Source: Streptomyces sp. NBC_01446
GTDB lineage: Bacteria > Actinomycetota > Actinomycetes > Streptomycetales > Streptomycetaceae
DNA: 64,000 nt
NCBI RefSeq assembly: GCF_026340095.1
Contig: NZ_JAPEPO010000001.1
Span: forward strand, 6,422,001 to 6,486,000
Direction: 5' to 3'
Under the pieces are notes generated by a model, which had not been told where the DNA came from, searched no databases, and saw only the letters and a list, made by a program, of their open reading frames with translations. A program made the translations under genes and the position numbers. Positions 1 to 7,339 of this stretch are shown piece after piece (the stretch's first letter is position 1; the number at the start of each line of letters is the position of its first letter).

Positions 1-585
1 ACGGCCCGAAGGGCCTCCGGCAAGGGCGGTGGTGGGGGACGGGCGGGCAAGCTGTACGAGCTGAGCGAGCGCGAGGTGCTCAAGCAGCGCACTCAGATCG
101 GCTTCGTCTTCCAGAACTTCAACCTGTTCCCGCATCTCACCGTCCTGGAGAACATCGCCGAAGCCCCGGTCTCCGCCCTCAAGCGCCCCCGCAAGGACGC
201 GCTCGACCGCGCGCGCAGGCTGCTCGACCGCGTCGGGCTCGCCGACAAGGCCGGCGCCTACCCGAAGCAGCTCTCCGGCGGGCAGCAGCAACGCGTCGCC
301 ATCGCCCGCGCGCTGGCCCTCGAACCGAAGCTGCTGCTCTTCGACGAGCCGACGTCGGCGCTCGACCCCGAGCTCGTCGGCGAGGTCCTCGACGTCATCA
401 AGGACCTGGCGCTCCAGGGCACCACGATGATCGTCGTCACCCACGAGATCGGCTTCGCCCGTGAGGTCGCCGACACCGTCGTCTTCATGGACGAGGGCCG
501 CATCGTCGAACAGGGCGCCCCCGGTGACGTACTGGACGCACCGCGCCACGACCGCACGAAGGCGTTCCTCTCCAAGGTCCTCTGA
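1..585 (+). CDS. Amino-acid-type ABC transporter ATP-binding protein (5' end cut by window)
   Basis: The frame is open from base 1, so the start and the Walker A loop lie upstream; 194 codons are visible of a family that is usually about 250 residues. Seen in order: Q-loop region (IGFVFQNFNLFPHLTVLENI), ABC signature LSGGQQQR, Walker B LLLFDEPTSALD and switch histidine VVTHEI. This is the polar amino acid (GlnQ/TcyN) class, which powers import through a membrane permease. A glycine-rich stretch (GKGGGGGRAG) sits where these ATPases usually have a charged loop. The binding-protein gene follows 60 bp downstream; the permeases are presumably upstream. The substrate is not shown by sequence; flanking monooxygenases suggest an organosulfur or modified amino acid. 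Confidence 0.93.
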   Translation, partial: TARRASGKGGGGGRAGKLYELSEREVLKQRTQIGFVFQNFNLFPHLTVLENIAEAPVSALKRPRKDALDRARRLLDRVGLADKAGAYPKQLSGGQQQRVAIARALALEPKLLLFDEPTSALDPELVGEVLDVIKDLALQGTTMIVVTHEIGFAREVADTVVFMDEGRIVEQGAPGDVLDAPRHDRTKAFLSKVL

Positions 586-645
586 CCCTCGCGCCCCCTT
601 TCGGCCCTTCCTTCCAACTCACCTTGCTCACCCAGGAGTTCTCTC

Positions 646-1617
646 ATGCTGTCCCGCCGCACCCTCGCCCTGTCCGTCGCCGCGCTCGTGGCCGCGCCCC
701 TGCTCACCGCCTGCGGAGGTGACAGCGACGCCGCGACCGGCACCGGCAAGGGCGGCTCCGAGAAGGTGGGCGGCATCAACATCGGGCCCGACCAGCACCG
801 CATCCACGCCAAGAAGGTCGACGCGATCGCGGCCAAGCTGCCGGCCGCCGTGCGCGAGCGCGGCACGCTCAGGCTCGGCGGCAGCGCCGACGCCTCGCCG
901 CCACTCGGCTTCTACGCCACCGACGACAAGACCCGCATCGGTTCCGAGATCGACCTCGCGACTCTCGTCGCCGACACGCTCGGCCTGAAGATCGAGTTCT
1001 CCCCGGTGTCCTGGGAGAACCTCTTCGTCGGCCTCGACAGCGGCAAGTTCGACGCCGTCTTCTCGAACGTCACCGTCACGGAGGAGCGCAAGGAGAAGTA
1101 CGACTTCGCGACCTACCGGCTCGACAACATCGCGTTCGAGGCGAAGAAGGGCACGAGCTGGCGGGTCAAGGAGCCCAAGGACGTGGCCGGGAAGACCATC
1201 GCCGTCTCCTCCGGCACCAACCAGGAGAAGATCCTCGTCGACTGGAGCAAGCAGGACGAGAAGGCGGGCCTGAAGCCGGTCAGCATCAAGTACTTCCAGA
1301 AGGACACCGACTACTACCTGGCTCTCCAGTCCGGCCGTATCGACGCCTACCTCGGCCCGAGCCCCAGCGCCGCCTACCACGTCGAGTCCGCCGGCCAGTC
1401 GCAGATCATCGGCACGCTCTCCGGCGCCGGCGACCGGATCCAGGGCAAGATCGCCGCCACGACGAAGAAGGACAGCGGACTCGTCGACGCGTACGCCGCC
1501 GCCCTCGACCACGTGATCAAGGACGGGTCGTACGGGCGCGTCCTGAAGCGCTGGGGTCTGTCGACCGAGGCGGTCGAGAAGTCGGAGATCAACCCGCCCG
1601 GCCTGCCCAAGCCGTAG
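646..1617 (+). CDS. ABC transporter substrate-binding lipoprotein (SBP family 3)
   Basis: A 323-residue binding protein with a lipoprotein signal: positive N-terminus (MLSRR), hydrophobic core and lipobox LLTAC with Cys23 as predicted lipidation site. It is therefore expected on the outer face of the membrane, delivering ligand to the permease energised by the upstream ATPase. The body has family 3 hallmarks (GTLRLGG, EIDLATLVADTLG, SWENLFVGLDSGKFDAVFSN), typical of polar amino acid or cystine-like ligands. ATG start with AGGAG 634-638. Two flavin monooxygenases follow within 50 bp. Ligand identity is inference only: S-alkylcysteine, cystine or sulfonate-like compounds would fit the neighbours. 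Confidence 0.92.
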   Translation: MLSRRTLALSVAALVAAPLLTACGGDSDAATGTGKGGSEKVGGINIGPDQHRIHAKKVDAIAAKLPAAVRERGTLRLGGSADASPPLGFYATDDKTRIGSEIDLATLVADTLGLKIEFSPVSWENLFVGLDSGKFDAVFSNVTVTEERKEKYDFATYRLDNIAFEAKKGTSWRVKEPKDVAGKTIAVSSGTNQEKILVDWSKQDEKAGLKPVSIKYFQKDTDYYLALQSGRIDAYLGPSPSAAYHVESAGQSQIIGTLSGAGDRIQGKIAATTKKDSGLVDAYAAALDHVIKDGSYGRVLKRWGLSTEAVEKSEINPPGLPKP

Positions 1618-1663
1618 CCCGCCCGCTGCCCCGTTCTTCCGTTCCTCGTCCAAGGACCTGCTC

Positions 1664-2746
1664 ATGACTGCGTCAACCGGGCGTGGCCTGCTGCATCTCG
1701 CGGCGGCCGTCGACCAGCCCGACACCTACGAAGCCGATCCGTATCTCACGCTCACGCGCCTCGCGGAACGCGGCGCCCTGGACTTCGTCACCCTCGGGGA
1801 CTCCTTCGGCCGACCCGGGCCCGACGCCCTCGCCGTGCTGTCCCGGGTCGCTCCGGCCACCGCCCGCATCGGCCTCGTCCCCACCGTCACCACCACGCAC
1901 ACCGAGCCCTTCCATGTGCAGGCCGCCGTCGCCACCCTCGACTGGGTGAGCCGGGGCCGCGCCGGCTGGCGGCCCGAGGTGTCCGCCACCGAGGAGGAAG
2001 CCCGCCTCTTCGGCCGCAGGGCCGCCGCGCCCGCCGCGGAGCTGTGGGGCGAGGCCGGTGAAGTCGCCGACGTGGCAACCCGGTTGTGGGACAGCTGGGA
2101 GGACGACGCGGAGATCCGTGACGTGGCGACCGGACGTTTCATCGACCGGGAGAAGCTGCACTACGTCGACTTCCAGGGCGCCACGTTCTCCGTACGCGGC
2201 CCCTCCATCGTGCCGCGGCCGCCGCAGGGCCACCCCGTCACGGTCGTCGACACCACGCAGCAGCACGCGTACGACGTCGCCGCCCGCCACGCCGACGTCG
2301 CCCTGGTGAACGCGGCGGGCCCGGCGCAGGCCGCCGCCGTCCGCGCCGGACTGCGCCGCCGCGCCGCCGAGTACGGCCGCGATCCCGACGCCCTGCGCGT
2401 CCTGGCCGCGCTGCGCATCGACCTCGGCGGCGGGGAGCACGCGGCCGTACCCGGTCACGGCGGGGGAGGGCCGCTGCCGAGCGACCTCGGCCCGCTCTAC
2501 CGGGGCGGCCCGGTCGACCTCGCCGACCTCGTCACCGCCTGGCACCGCGCCGGCGCCGTGGACGGCTTCCACCTCACGCCGGTCGTGCCGCGCCGTGACC
2601 TGGAGCGGCTCGTCAACGGCACGGTGCCGCTGCTCCAGCACCGCGGTCTGTTCCGCACGTTCTATCCGGGCAGCACCTTCAGGGAGCATCTGGGGCTCGC
2701 CCGGCCCGCCAACCAGTACGCCGCGCTCGCGGGGGACCTTTCATGA
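1664..2746 (+). CDS. LLM-class flavin-dependent oxidoreductase
   Basis: A 360-residue luciferase-like monooxygenase-fold protein. It shows the family N-terminal strand and TLxxLAERGALDFVTLGDSFG pattern, the ATARIGLVPTVTTTHTEPF segment and the WVSRGRAGWRPEVS segment around the flavin site. Such enzymes use reduced FMN and O2 to oxidise a substrate, often cleaving a C-S or C-N bond. ATG start with AAGGA just upstream; its stop overlaps the next start in ATGA, indicating translational coupling. Paired with a NtaA/DmoA-type enzyme and an amino-acid-like importer, it resembles the CmoO/CmoJ pairing of Bacillus S-alkylcysteine salvage operons. That comparison is from memory; the exact substrate is unknown. 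Confidence 0.88.
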   Translation: MTASTGRGLLHLAAAVDQPDTYEADPYLTLTRLAERGALDFVTLGDSFGRPGPDALAVLSRVAPATARIGLVPTVTTTHTEPFHVQAAVATLDWVSRGRAGWRPEVSATEEEARLFGRRAAAPAAELWGEAGEVADVATRLWDSWEDDAEIRDVATGRFIDREKLHYVDFQGATFSVRGPSIVPRPPQGHPVTVVDTTQQHAYDVAARHADVALVNAAGPAQAAAVRAGLRRRAAEYGRDPDALRVLAALRIDLGGGEHAAVPGHGGGGPLPSDLGPLYRGGPVDLADLVTAWHRAGAVDGFHLTPVVPRRDLERLVNGTVPLLQHRGLFRTFYPGSTFREHLGLARPANQYAALAGDLS

Positions 2747-4101
2747 CCTCAACTGCCAAGCAGCCCAAGCCCCGCGGCCGGAGGCAGCTCAACAAACACA
2801 TCCACCTGGCCGCGCACTTCCCGGGGGTCAACAACACCACCGTCTGGACCGATCCGCGCTCCCGTTCCCAGATCGACTTCGCGTCGTTCGAGCACCTCGC
2901 CCGCACCGCCGAGCGCGGCCTGTTCGACTTCTTCTTCCTCGCGGAAGGGCTGCGGCTGCGCGAGCACAAGGGGCGCGTCCACGACCTCGACGTCGTCGGG
3001 CGGCCGGAGTCCCTCACCGTCCTGAACGCCCTCGCGGCCGTCACCGAGCGCCTCGGCCTCGCCGCGACCGTCAACGCGACGTTCAACGAGCCCTACGAGA
3101 CCGCCCGCAGGTTCGCCACGCTCGACCATCTCAGCGGGGGCCGCGCCGCCTGGAACGTCGTCACCTCCTCCGACGCCTTCACCGGCGAGAACTTCCGCCG
3201 CGGCGGCTACCTCGACCGGGCCGACCGGTACACGCGCGCCGCCGAGTTCGTCGCCACGGCCCGCGAACTGTGGGACTCCTGGACGCCCGAAGGACAGCCG
3301 CGGCCCTTCGCGCACACCGGTCAACACTTCGACATCGAGGGCGAGTTCACCCTGCCGCGCTCCCCGCAGGGGCACCCGGTCGTCATCCAGGCCGGGGATT
3401 CACCCGAGGGGCGCGAGTTCGCGGCGTCGGCGGCCGACGTGATCTTCACGCGGCACGGCACGCCGGAGGCGGGCCGCGCGTTCTACGCCGATGTGAAGGG
3501 CCGGCTCGCGAAGTACGGGCGCACCGCCGGGGACCTGAAGATCATGCCGGGTGTCACCGTCGTCCTCGGCGACACCGCCGCGGAGGCACAGGAGAGGGCC
3601 GCCGGGATCCGGCGCCAGCAGGTGTCCCCGCAGAACGCGCTCCTCACCCTGGAGCAGATCTGGGGCGTCGACCTCTCCTCGTACGACCCCGACGGGCCGC
3701 TGCCGGACATCGATCCGGTCGTCGACTCCGGGCTCTCGCAGGGCCGCACCAAGCGGGGCGACCCCCGTGCCGTCGCCGAGCAGTGGCGGGCCCTGTCGCG
3801 CGCCAAGGGCCTGTCCATCCGGCAGACCGTCATCGAGACCACCACACGCCAGTCGTTCATCGGCACCCCGCAGGCCGTCGCCGCCGAGCTCGACGAGTTC
3901 GTGCAGAGCGACGCGGCCGACGGCTTCATCCTCGTACCGCACCTGACCCCGAGCGGCCTGGACGAATTCGTCGACCAGGTGGTGCCCCTGCTCCAGGAAC
4001 GCGGGGCGTACCGCACGGAATACACCGGTACGACGCTGCGCTCCCACCTGGGGCTGAAAGAACCCGTACCCCCCGCACGCGAGGAAGGCCTGACCGCATG
4101 A
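2743..4101 (+). CDS. NtaA/DmoA family FMN-dependent monooxygenase
   Basis: A 452-residue enzyme of the NtaA/SnaA/DmoA/SoxA branch of bacterial luciferase-like monooxygenases. Typical segments are the basic N-terminus followed by HIHLAAHFPGVNNTTVW, FFLAEGLRLRE, LAATVNATFNEPYETARRFA, SGGRAAWNVVTSSDAF and GFILVPHLTPSGLDEFVDQVVPLLQERG. The family is two-component and needs a separate flavin reductase, which is not in the window. It overlaps both neighbours (ATGA before and after), so the two oxygenases and the DUF1684 protein are co-translated. Family members cleave nitrilotriacetate, dimethyl sulfide, or N-acetyl-S-alkylcysteines; with this transporter a sulfur compound is favoured, but this is inference. 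Confidence 0.92.
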   Translation: MTSTAKQPKPRGRRQLNKHIHLAAHFPGVNNTTVWTDPRSRSQIDFASFEHLARTAERGLFDFFFLAEGLRLREHKGRVHDLDVVGRPESLTVLNALAAVTERLGLAATVNATFNEPYETARRFATLDHLSGGRAAWNVVTSSDAFTGENFRRGGYLDRADRYTRAAEFVATARELWDSWTPEGQPRPFAHTGQHFDIEGEFTLPRSPQGHPVVIQAGDSPEGREFAASAADVIFTRHGTPEAGRAFYADVKGRLAKYGRTAGDLKIMPGVTVVLGDTAAEAQERAAGIRRQQVSPQNALLTLEQIWGVDLSSYDPDGPLPDIDPVVDSGLSQGRTKRGDPRAVAEQWRALSRAKGLSIRQTVIETTTRQSFIGTPQAVAAELDEFVQSDAADGFILVPHLTPSGLDEFVDQVVPLLQERGAYRTEYTGTTLRSHLGLKEPVPPAREEGLTA

Positions 4102-4886
4102 CCGACGACGCGACCGGCGCAGCCGGCGCCTGGCAGCAGTGGCACGAGCAGCGGACCGCGTCCGTCTCCGAGCCCTACGGACCGCTCGCCCTCACCGGCA
4201 CCTACTGGCTCGACGACTATCCGGAAGGCAAACTTCCGGCCATTCCCGGGCAGTGGCGGGCCGACGGCGACCAGGTCGTCCTGACCGCCGCACCCGAGGG
4301 CGGACTCACCCGCGACGGACAGTCGCTCACCGGCGAGGTGCGGCTCACGGCCGACGCGCAGGTCGGCCTCGGCGAGCGCCGCCTCGTCGCGATCGTGCGC
4401 GAAGGCCTGTGGGCCGTACGCGACTTCGACCCACAGTCGGGGCCGCGGCGCGCCTTCCGCGGCATCGAGGCCACCGCCCACGACCCCCGCTGGACGGTCG
4501 AGGGACGCTTCACGCCGTACGAGACCAGCCGCACGGTCCGCGTCGAGAACGCCGACGGCAAGGAGCGCGGCCTCGACCTCGGCGGCGAACTGGCCTTCGC
4601 CCTCGAAGGACAGGACCTCACCCTCCAGGTCGCCGTGCAGGCGGACGGCTCGCTCTGGGCCGTGTTCGCCGACGCCACCAGCGGCGACGGGACCTTCCGA
4701 TTCCGCTTCCTGCGGCCCGCCGCGCCCGACGCCGAAGGCCGTACGGGCGTGGACTTCAACCGCGCGGTGCTGCCGCCCTGCGCCTTCGCGGACCACTTCG
4801 TCTGCCCCTTCCCGCCGCCCGGCAACACCCTGCCGGTCAAGATCGAGGCCGGCGAACGGAACCTCGTCGCGCGTACCTCCGTCTGA
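4098..4886 (+). CDS. DUF1684 domain protein
   Basis: A 262-residue protein starting at the ATG that overlaps the previous stop. It carries the DUF1684 pattern: an N-terminal W..WH..R..SVS-type helix, then GTYWLDDYPEGKLPAIPGQW, and a C-terminal VDFNRAVLPPCAFADHFVCPFPPPGN segment followed by KIEAGER. In this family the last part (FNRA..P.CA....CP.PP..N) is the most conserved region and suggests a binding or catalytic pocket, but the biochemical role is not established. No signal peptide, so cytosolic. It is the last gene of the operon; 255 bp of non-coding sequence follow. A role in processing the monooxygenase product is plausible but unproven. Confidence 0.85.
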   Translation: MTDDATGAAGAWQQWHEQRTASVSEPYGPLALTGTYWLDDYPEGKLPAIPGQWRADGDQVVLTAAPEGGLTRDGQSLTGEVRLTADAQVGLGERRLVAIVREGLWAVRDFDPQSGPRRAFRGIEATAHDPRWTVEGRFTPYETSRTVRVENADGKERGLDLGGELAFALEGQDLTLQVAVQADGSLWAVFADATSGDGTFRFRFLRPAAPDAEGRTGVDFNRAVLPPCAFADHFVCPFPPPGNTLPVKIEAGERNLVARTSV

Positions 4887-5037
4887 CAGGGGAGCCGAGC
4901 CCCGGCGGCCTGCGAACCACCGCAGCAGCCGTCGGGGCATGTGGCCGTGTACCGGCCGGACGGCCGAAAGGCGCCCTTGTGCCAGTCAGTTGAAACGCCG
5001 AATACTCCCGAGCAGCGCTTGTCAGGGGCACCGCATC

Positions 5038-5067
5038 TTCGGAACATTCCGGAATCCGGAATCCGAA
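5038..5067. promoter_or_regulatory. Imperfect dyad with repeated GGAATCC upstream of the sprB-like protease
   Basis: The 255-bp gap 4887-5141 carries no gene. Its most structured part is a 30-bp stretch bounded by TTCGGA and TCCGAA and filled with the repeats ATTCC and GGAATCC, giving overlapping inverted and direct repeats. It ends 74 bp before the protease start. It could be an operator or a stem in the leader; no clear -10/-35 pair was recognised. Confidence 0.4.
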
Positions 5068-5141
5068 CTACGGGCCGCTGACTGCGCCTCACGGGCCCCG
5101 ACCCCACGCGGGCCCCCGACTTCCCTCGGGAGGAACGACCA

Positions 5142-6047
5142 GTGAGGATCAAGCGCACCACCCCCCGCAGTGGCATAGCGAGACGCGCCCGGATGATCTC
5201 CGTGGCCTCCGGACTCGTCGCCATCGGCGCACTCGCCGTCCCCACGGCCAGCGCGTCGGACGCGCCCGTCGCGCACACCTTCAGCGCGACCCAGCTCACC
5301 CAGGCCGGCACGTCCGTCCTGAAGTCCGATGTACCCGGCACCGCCTGGGCGGTCGACCAGAAGACCAAGCAGGTCGTCGTCACCGCCGACAGCACGGTCT
5401 CCCAGGCCGAGATCGCCAGGATCCAGAAGGCGGCCGGCAGCAACGCGGGCGCCCTGAAGATCGAGCGCACCCCCGGCACGTTCAAGAAGCTGGTCTCCGG
5501 CGGCGACGCCATCTATGCGAGTAGCTGGCGCTGCTCGCTCGGCTTCAACGTCCGCTCGGGCAGCACCTACTACTTCCTGACCGCGGGCCACTGCACCGAC
5601 GGCGCCGGCACCTGGTGGTCGAACTCGTCCCACTCGACGACGATCGGGTCGACCGCGGGATCCAGCTTCCCGGGCAACGACTACGGCATCGTCAAGTACA
5701 GCACCACGGGGACCCCGCCCGGAACGGTCGGCAGCCAGGACATCACCGGTGCGGCCACGCCGTCCGTGGGGACCACGGTCACCCGTCGCGGCTCGACCAC
5801 CGGTATCCACAGCGGTCGCGTCACCGCGCTCAACGCCACGGTGAACTACGGCGGCGGCGACATCGTCTCGGGCCTCATCCAGACCACGGTCTGCGCCGAG
5901 CCCGGCGACTCCGGCGGCCCGCTCTACGGCGGCTCCACCGCCTACGGCCTGACCTCCGGCGGCAGCGGCAACTGCACCTCCGGCGGGACGACCTTCTTCC
6001 AGCCGGTCACCGAGGCGCTGAGTGCGTACGGAGTGAGCGTCTACTGA
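5142..6047 (+). CDS. sprB: Secreted S1 serine protease, streptogrisin B-like
   Basis: A 301-residue pre-pro-protease. Signal peptide residues 1-38 end in ASA; a pro-region of about 75 residues follows (alpha-lytic protease pro-domain type); the mature enzyme probably begins at VSGGDAI, near residue 116, giving the about 185 residues usual for streptogrisin B. Catalytic triad: His150 (TAGHC), Asp180 (NDYG) and Ser257 (GDSGGP). Cysteines sit at the streptogrisin positions (RCS, GHC, VCAEPGD, GNCTS). The mature part matches remembered S. griseus protease B closely. GTG start with GGGAGGA about 9 bp upstream. It acts outside the cell, with chymotrypsin-like preference expected. A strong terminator follows. 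Confidence 0.95.
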   Translation: MRIKRTTPRSGIARRARMISVASGLVAIGALAVPTASASDAPVAHTFSATQLTQAGTSVLKSDVPGTAWAVDQKTKQVVVTADSTVSQAEIARIQKAAGSNAGALKIERTPGTFKKLVSGGDAIYASSWRCSLGFNVRSGSTYYFLTAGHCTDGAGTWWSNSSHSTTIGSTAGSSFPGNDYGIVKYSTTGTPPGTVGSQDITGAATPSVGTTVTRRGSTTGIHSGRVTALNATVNYGGGDIVSGLIQTTVCAEPGDSGGPLYGGSTAYGLTSGGSGNCTSGGTTFFQPVTEALSAYGVSVY

Positions 6048-6095
6048 TCCGTGTCCGTCGGCTGACGGATACAGCCTGACCTGCAGCCAGCAGCA

Positions 6096-6133
6096 GGGAG
6101 CCCCCGCACGGCAACTGCCGTGCGGGGGCTCCC
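6096..6133 (+). terminator. Intrinsic terminator after the sprB-like gene
   Basis: Perfect 16-bp stem (arms 6096-6111 and 6118-6133, GGGAGCCCCCGCACGG and its complement) with a 6-base loop, followed by a short T-containing stretch (TCTTGT). It lies 49 bp after the protease stop. Confidence 0.85.
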
Positions 6134-6154
6134 TCTTGTGGGCATTGCGGAGTT

Positions 6155-6230
6155 ACCTTCGAAGGAGAAGCCGTCGAAGGCGTCACCTTCGAGAAGCGTC
6201 ACCGTCGAGAAGGCCACCTTCGAAAAGCCT
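6155..6230. repeat. Five imperfect tandem copies of a 15-bp ACCTTCGAGAAG-type unit
   Basis: Units start at about 6155, 6171, 6185, 6201 and 6216. They share the form ACC(T/G)TCGA(G/A)AAG followed by 2-4 variable bases. The array lies between the upstream terminator and the slipin start (6266), so it should be in or just before the slipin promoter or leader. Several copies contain the palindrome TTCGAA or TCGA. It is not part of a recognised gene. Confidence 0.6.
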
Positions 6231-6265
6231 GCCTGAGTGCCTGGGTCCGAACCCTGGAGGCCTCC

Positions 6266-7099
6266 ATGGTCGAGGAACTGCTGGCGGGAGCCGCCGGCGC
6301 GTCCGTCCTAGTGATCTACGCGACGGCGGCGGCGCGCGTCGTCAAACAGTACGAACGGGGAGTGGTCTTCCGGCTGGGACGGCTGCGGCCGGATGTGCGC
6401 GGTCCGGGGTTCACGATGATCGTGCCGTTCGTGGACCGGCTTCGTAAGGTCAACATGCAGATCGTCACGATGCCGGTGCCCGCGCAGGACGGCATCACCC
6501 GCGACAACGTCACGGTGCGGGTCGACGCCGTCATCTACTTCAAGGTGATCGACGCGTCCGAGGCCGTCGTACAGGTGGAGGACTACCGGTTCGCCGTCTC
6601 CCAGATGGCTCAGACGTCACTGCGGTCCATCATCGGCAAGAGCGACCTCGACGACCTCCTCTCGAACCGCGAACAGCTCAACCAGGGACTCGAGTTGATG
6701 ATCGACAGCCCGGCCGTCGGCTGGGGCGTGCAGATCGACCGCGTCGAGATCAAGGACGTGTCGCTGCCCGAGACCATGAAGCGCTCGATGTCGCGGCAGG
6801 CCGAGGCGGAGCGTGAGCGGCGCGCCCGGATCATCAACGCCGACGCCGAACTCCAGGCCTCCAGGAAGCTCGCCGAGGCCGCCGCTGAGATGTCCGAACA
6901 GCCCGCGGCGCTCCAACTCAGGCTCCTGCAGACCGTGGTGGCCGTCGCCGCCGAGAAGAACTCGACCCTCGTACTGCCCTTCCCGGTGGAGCTCCTGCGC
7001 TTCCTGGAGCGGGCGACCCCGGGGGACGCGGTGCGGCAGCCGGGCGCCGAACAACCGCCGATTCCCGGCCCGGTGGCATCGGAATCAGGACAGGACTAG
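6266..7099 (+). CDS. Slipin / stomatin-like SPFH-domain membrane protein
   Basis: A 277-residue protein with one N-terminal hydrophobic helix (residues about 3-22), then the stomatin/SPFH (band 7) domain: QYERGVVFRLGRL, GPGFTMIVPFVDR, NVTVRVDAVIYFKV, LRSIIGKSDLDDLLSNRE, and VGWGVQIDRVEIKDV. This order is characteristic of slipins. An Ala/Glu/Arg-rich helical region follows (ETMKRSMSRQAEAERERRARI), typical for oligomer-forming coiled coils, and a Pro-rich tail. Slipins form large membrane-associated rings and are linked to membrane microdomains; the bacterial role is not settled. A partner NfeD protease is often next to SPFH proteins but none is here. ATG start with GGAGG 6256-6260. Confidence 0.93.
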   Translation: MVEELLAGAAGASVLVIYATAAARVVKQYERGVVFRLGRLRPDVRGPGFTMIVPFVDRLRKVNMQIVTMPVPAQDGITRDNVTVRVDAVIYFKVIDASEAVVQVEDYRFAVSQMAQTSLRSIIGKSDLDDLLSNREQLNQGLELMIDSPAVGWGVQIDRVEIKDVSLPETMKRSMSRQAEAERERRARIINADAELQASRKLAEAAAEMSEQPAALQLRLLQTVVAVAAEKNSTLVLPFPVELLRFLERATPGDAVRQPGAEQPPIPGPVASESGQD

Positions 7100-7321
7100 A
7101 CCTCACCCTTTGCGGATCGCCCCTCTGCGCGGAGTGTTTGCAGTGGGAACCGACGTGGTGCGACAGGCGTATGACGGGGGTGCACGCGGCCGGGGGAGCG
7201 CATAGCGTCAGTCGCATGCGCGTCCTGAAGTCGACCTTGTGTGTCCCCTGTGGCCGTCGGGATAGTGGGCGCGTCAACCTACGGGACCGGCTCACCCCAC
7301 AGCGGTCGGTTCCGACCCCCC

Positions 7322-7339
7322 ACAGGAGGACGAGAGTTG
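7322..7339 (+). promoter_or_regulatory. Ribosome binding site that decides the TTG start of the sprD-like gene
   Basis: CAGGAGGA at 7323-7330 lies 6 bases before TTG at 7337. Upstream in-frame starts exist (to about 7241) but have no comparable site and would place an unlikely 32-residue extension before the signal peptide. The leader 7100-7321 shows no other gene. Confidence 0.75.

Noticed and set aside
5038..5067. Terminator for the DUF1684 operon
   Set aside because: Arms are imperfect and overlap; no T run; it lies closer to the downstream gene.
7241..7336. Longer N-terminus for the sprD-like protease
   Set aside because: AGGAGGA sits 6 bases before TTG 7337; the extension would precede the signal peptide.
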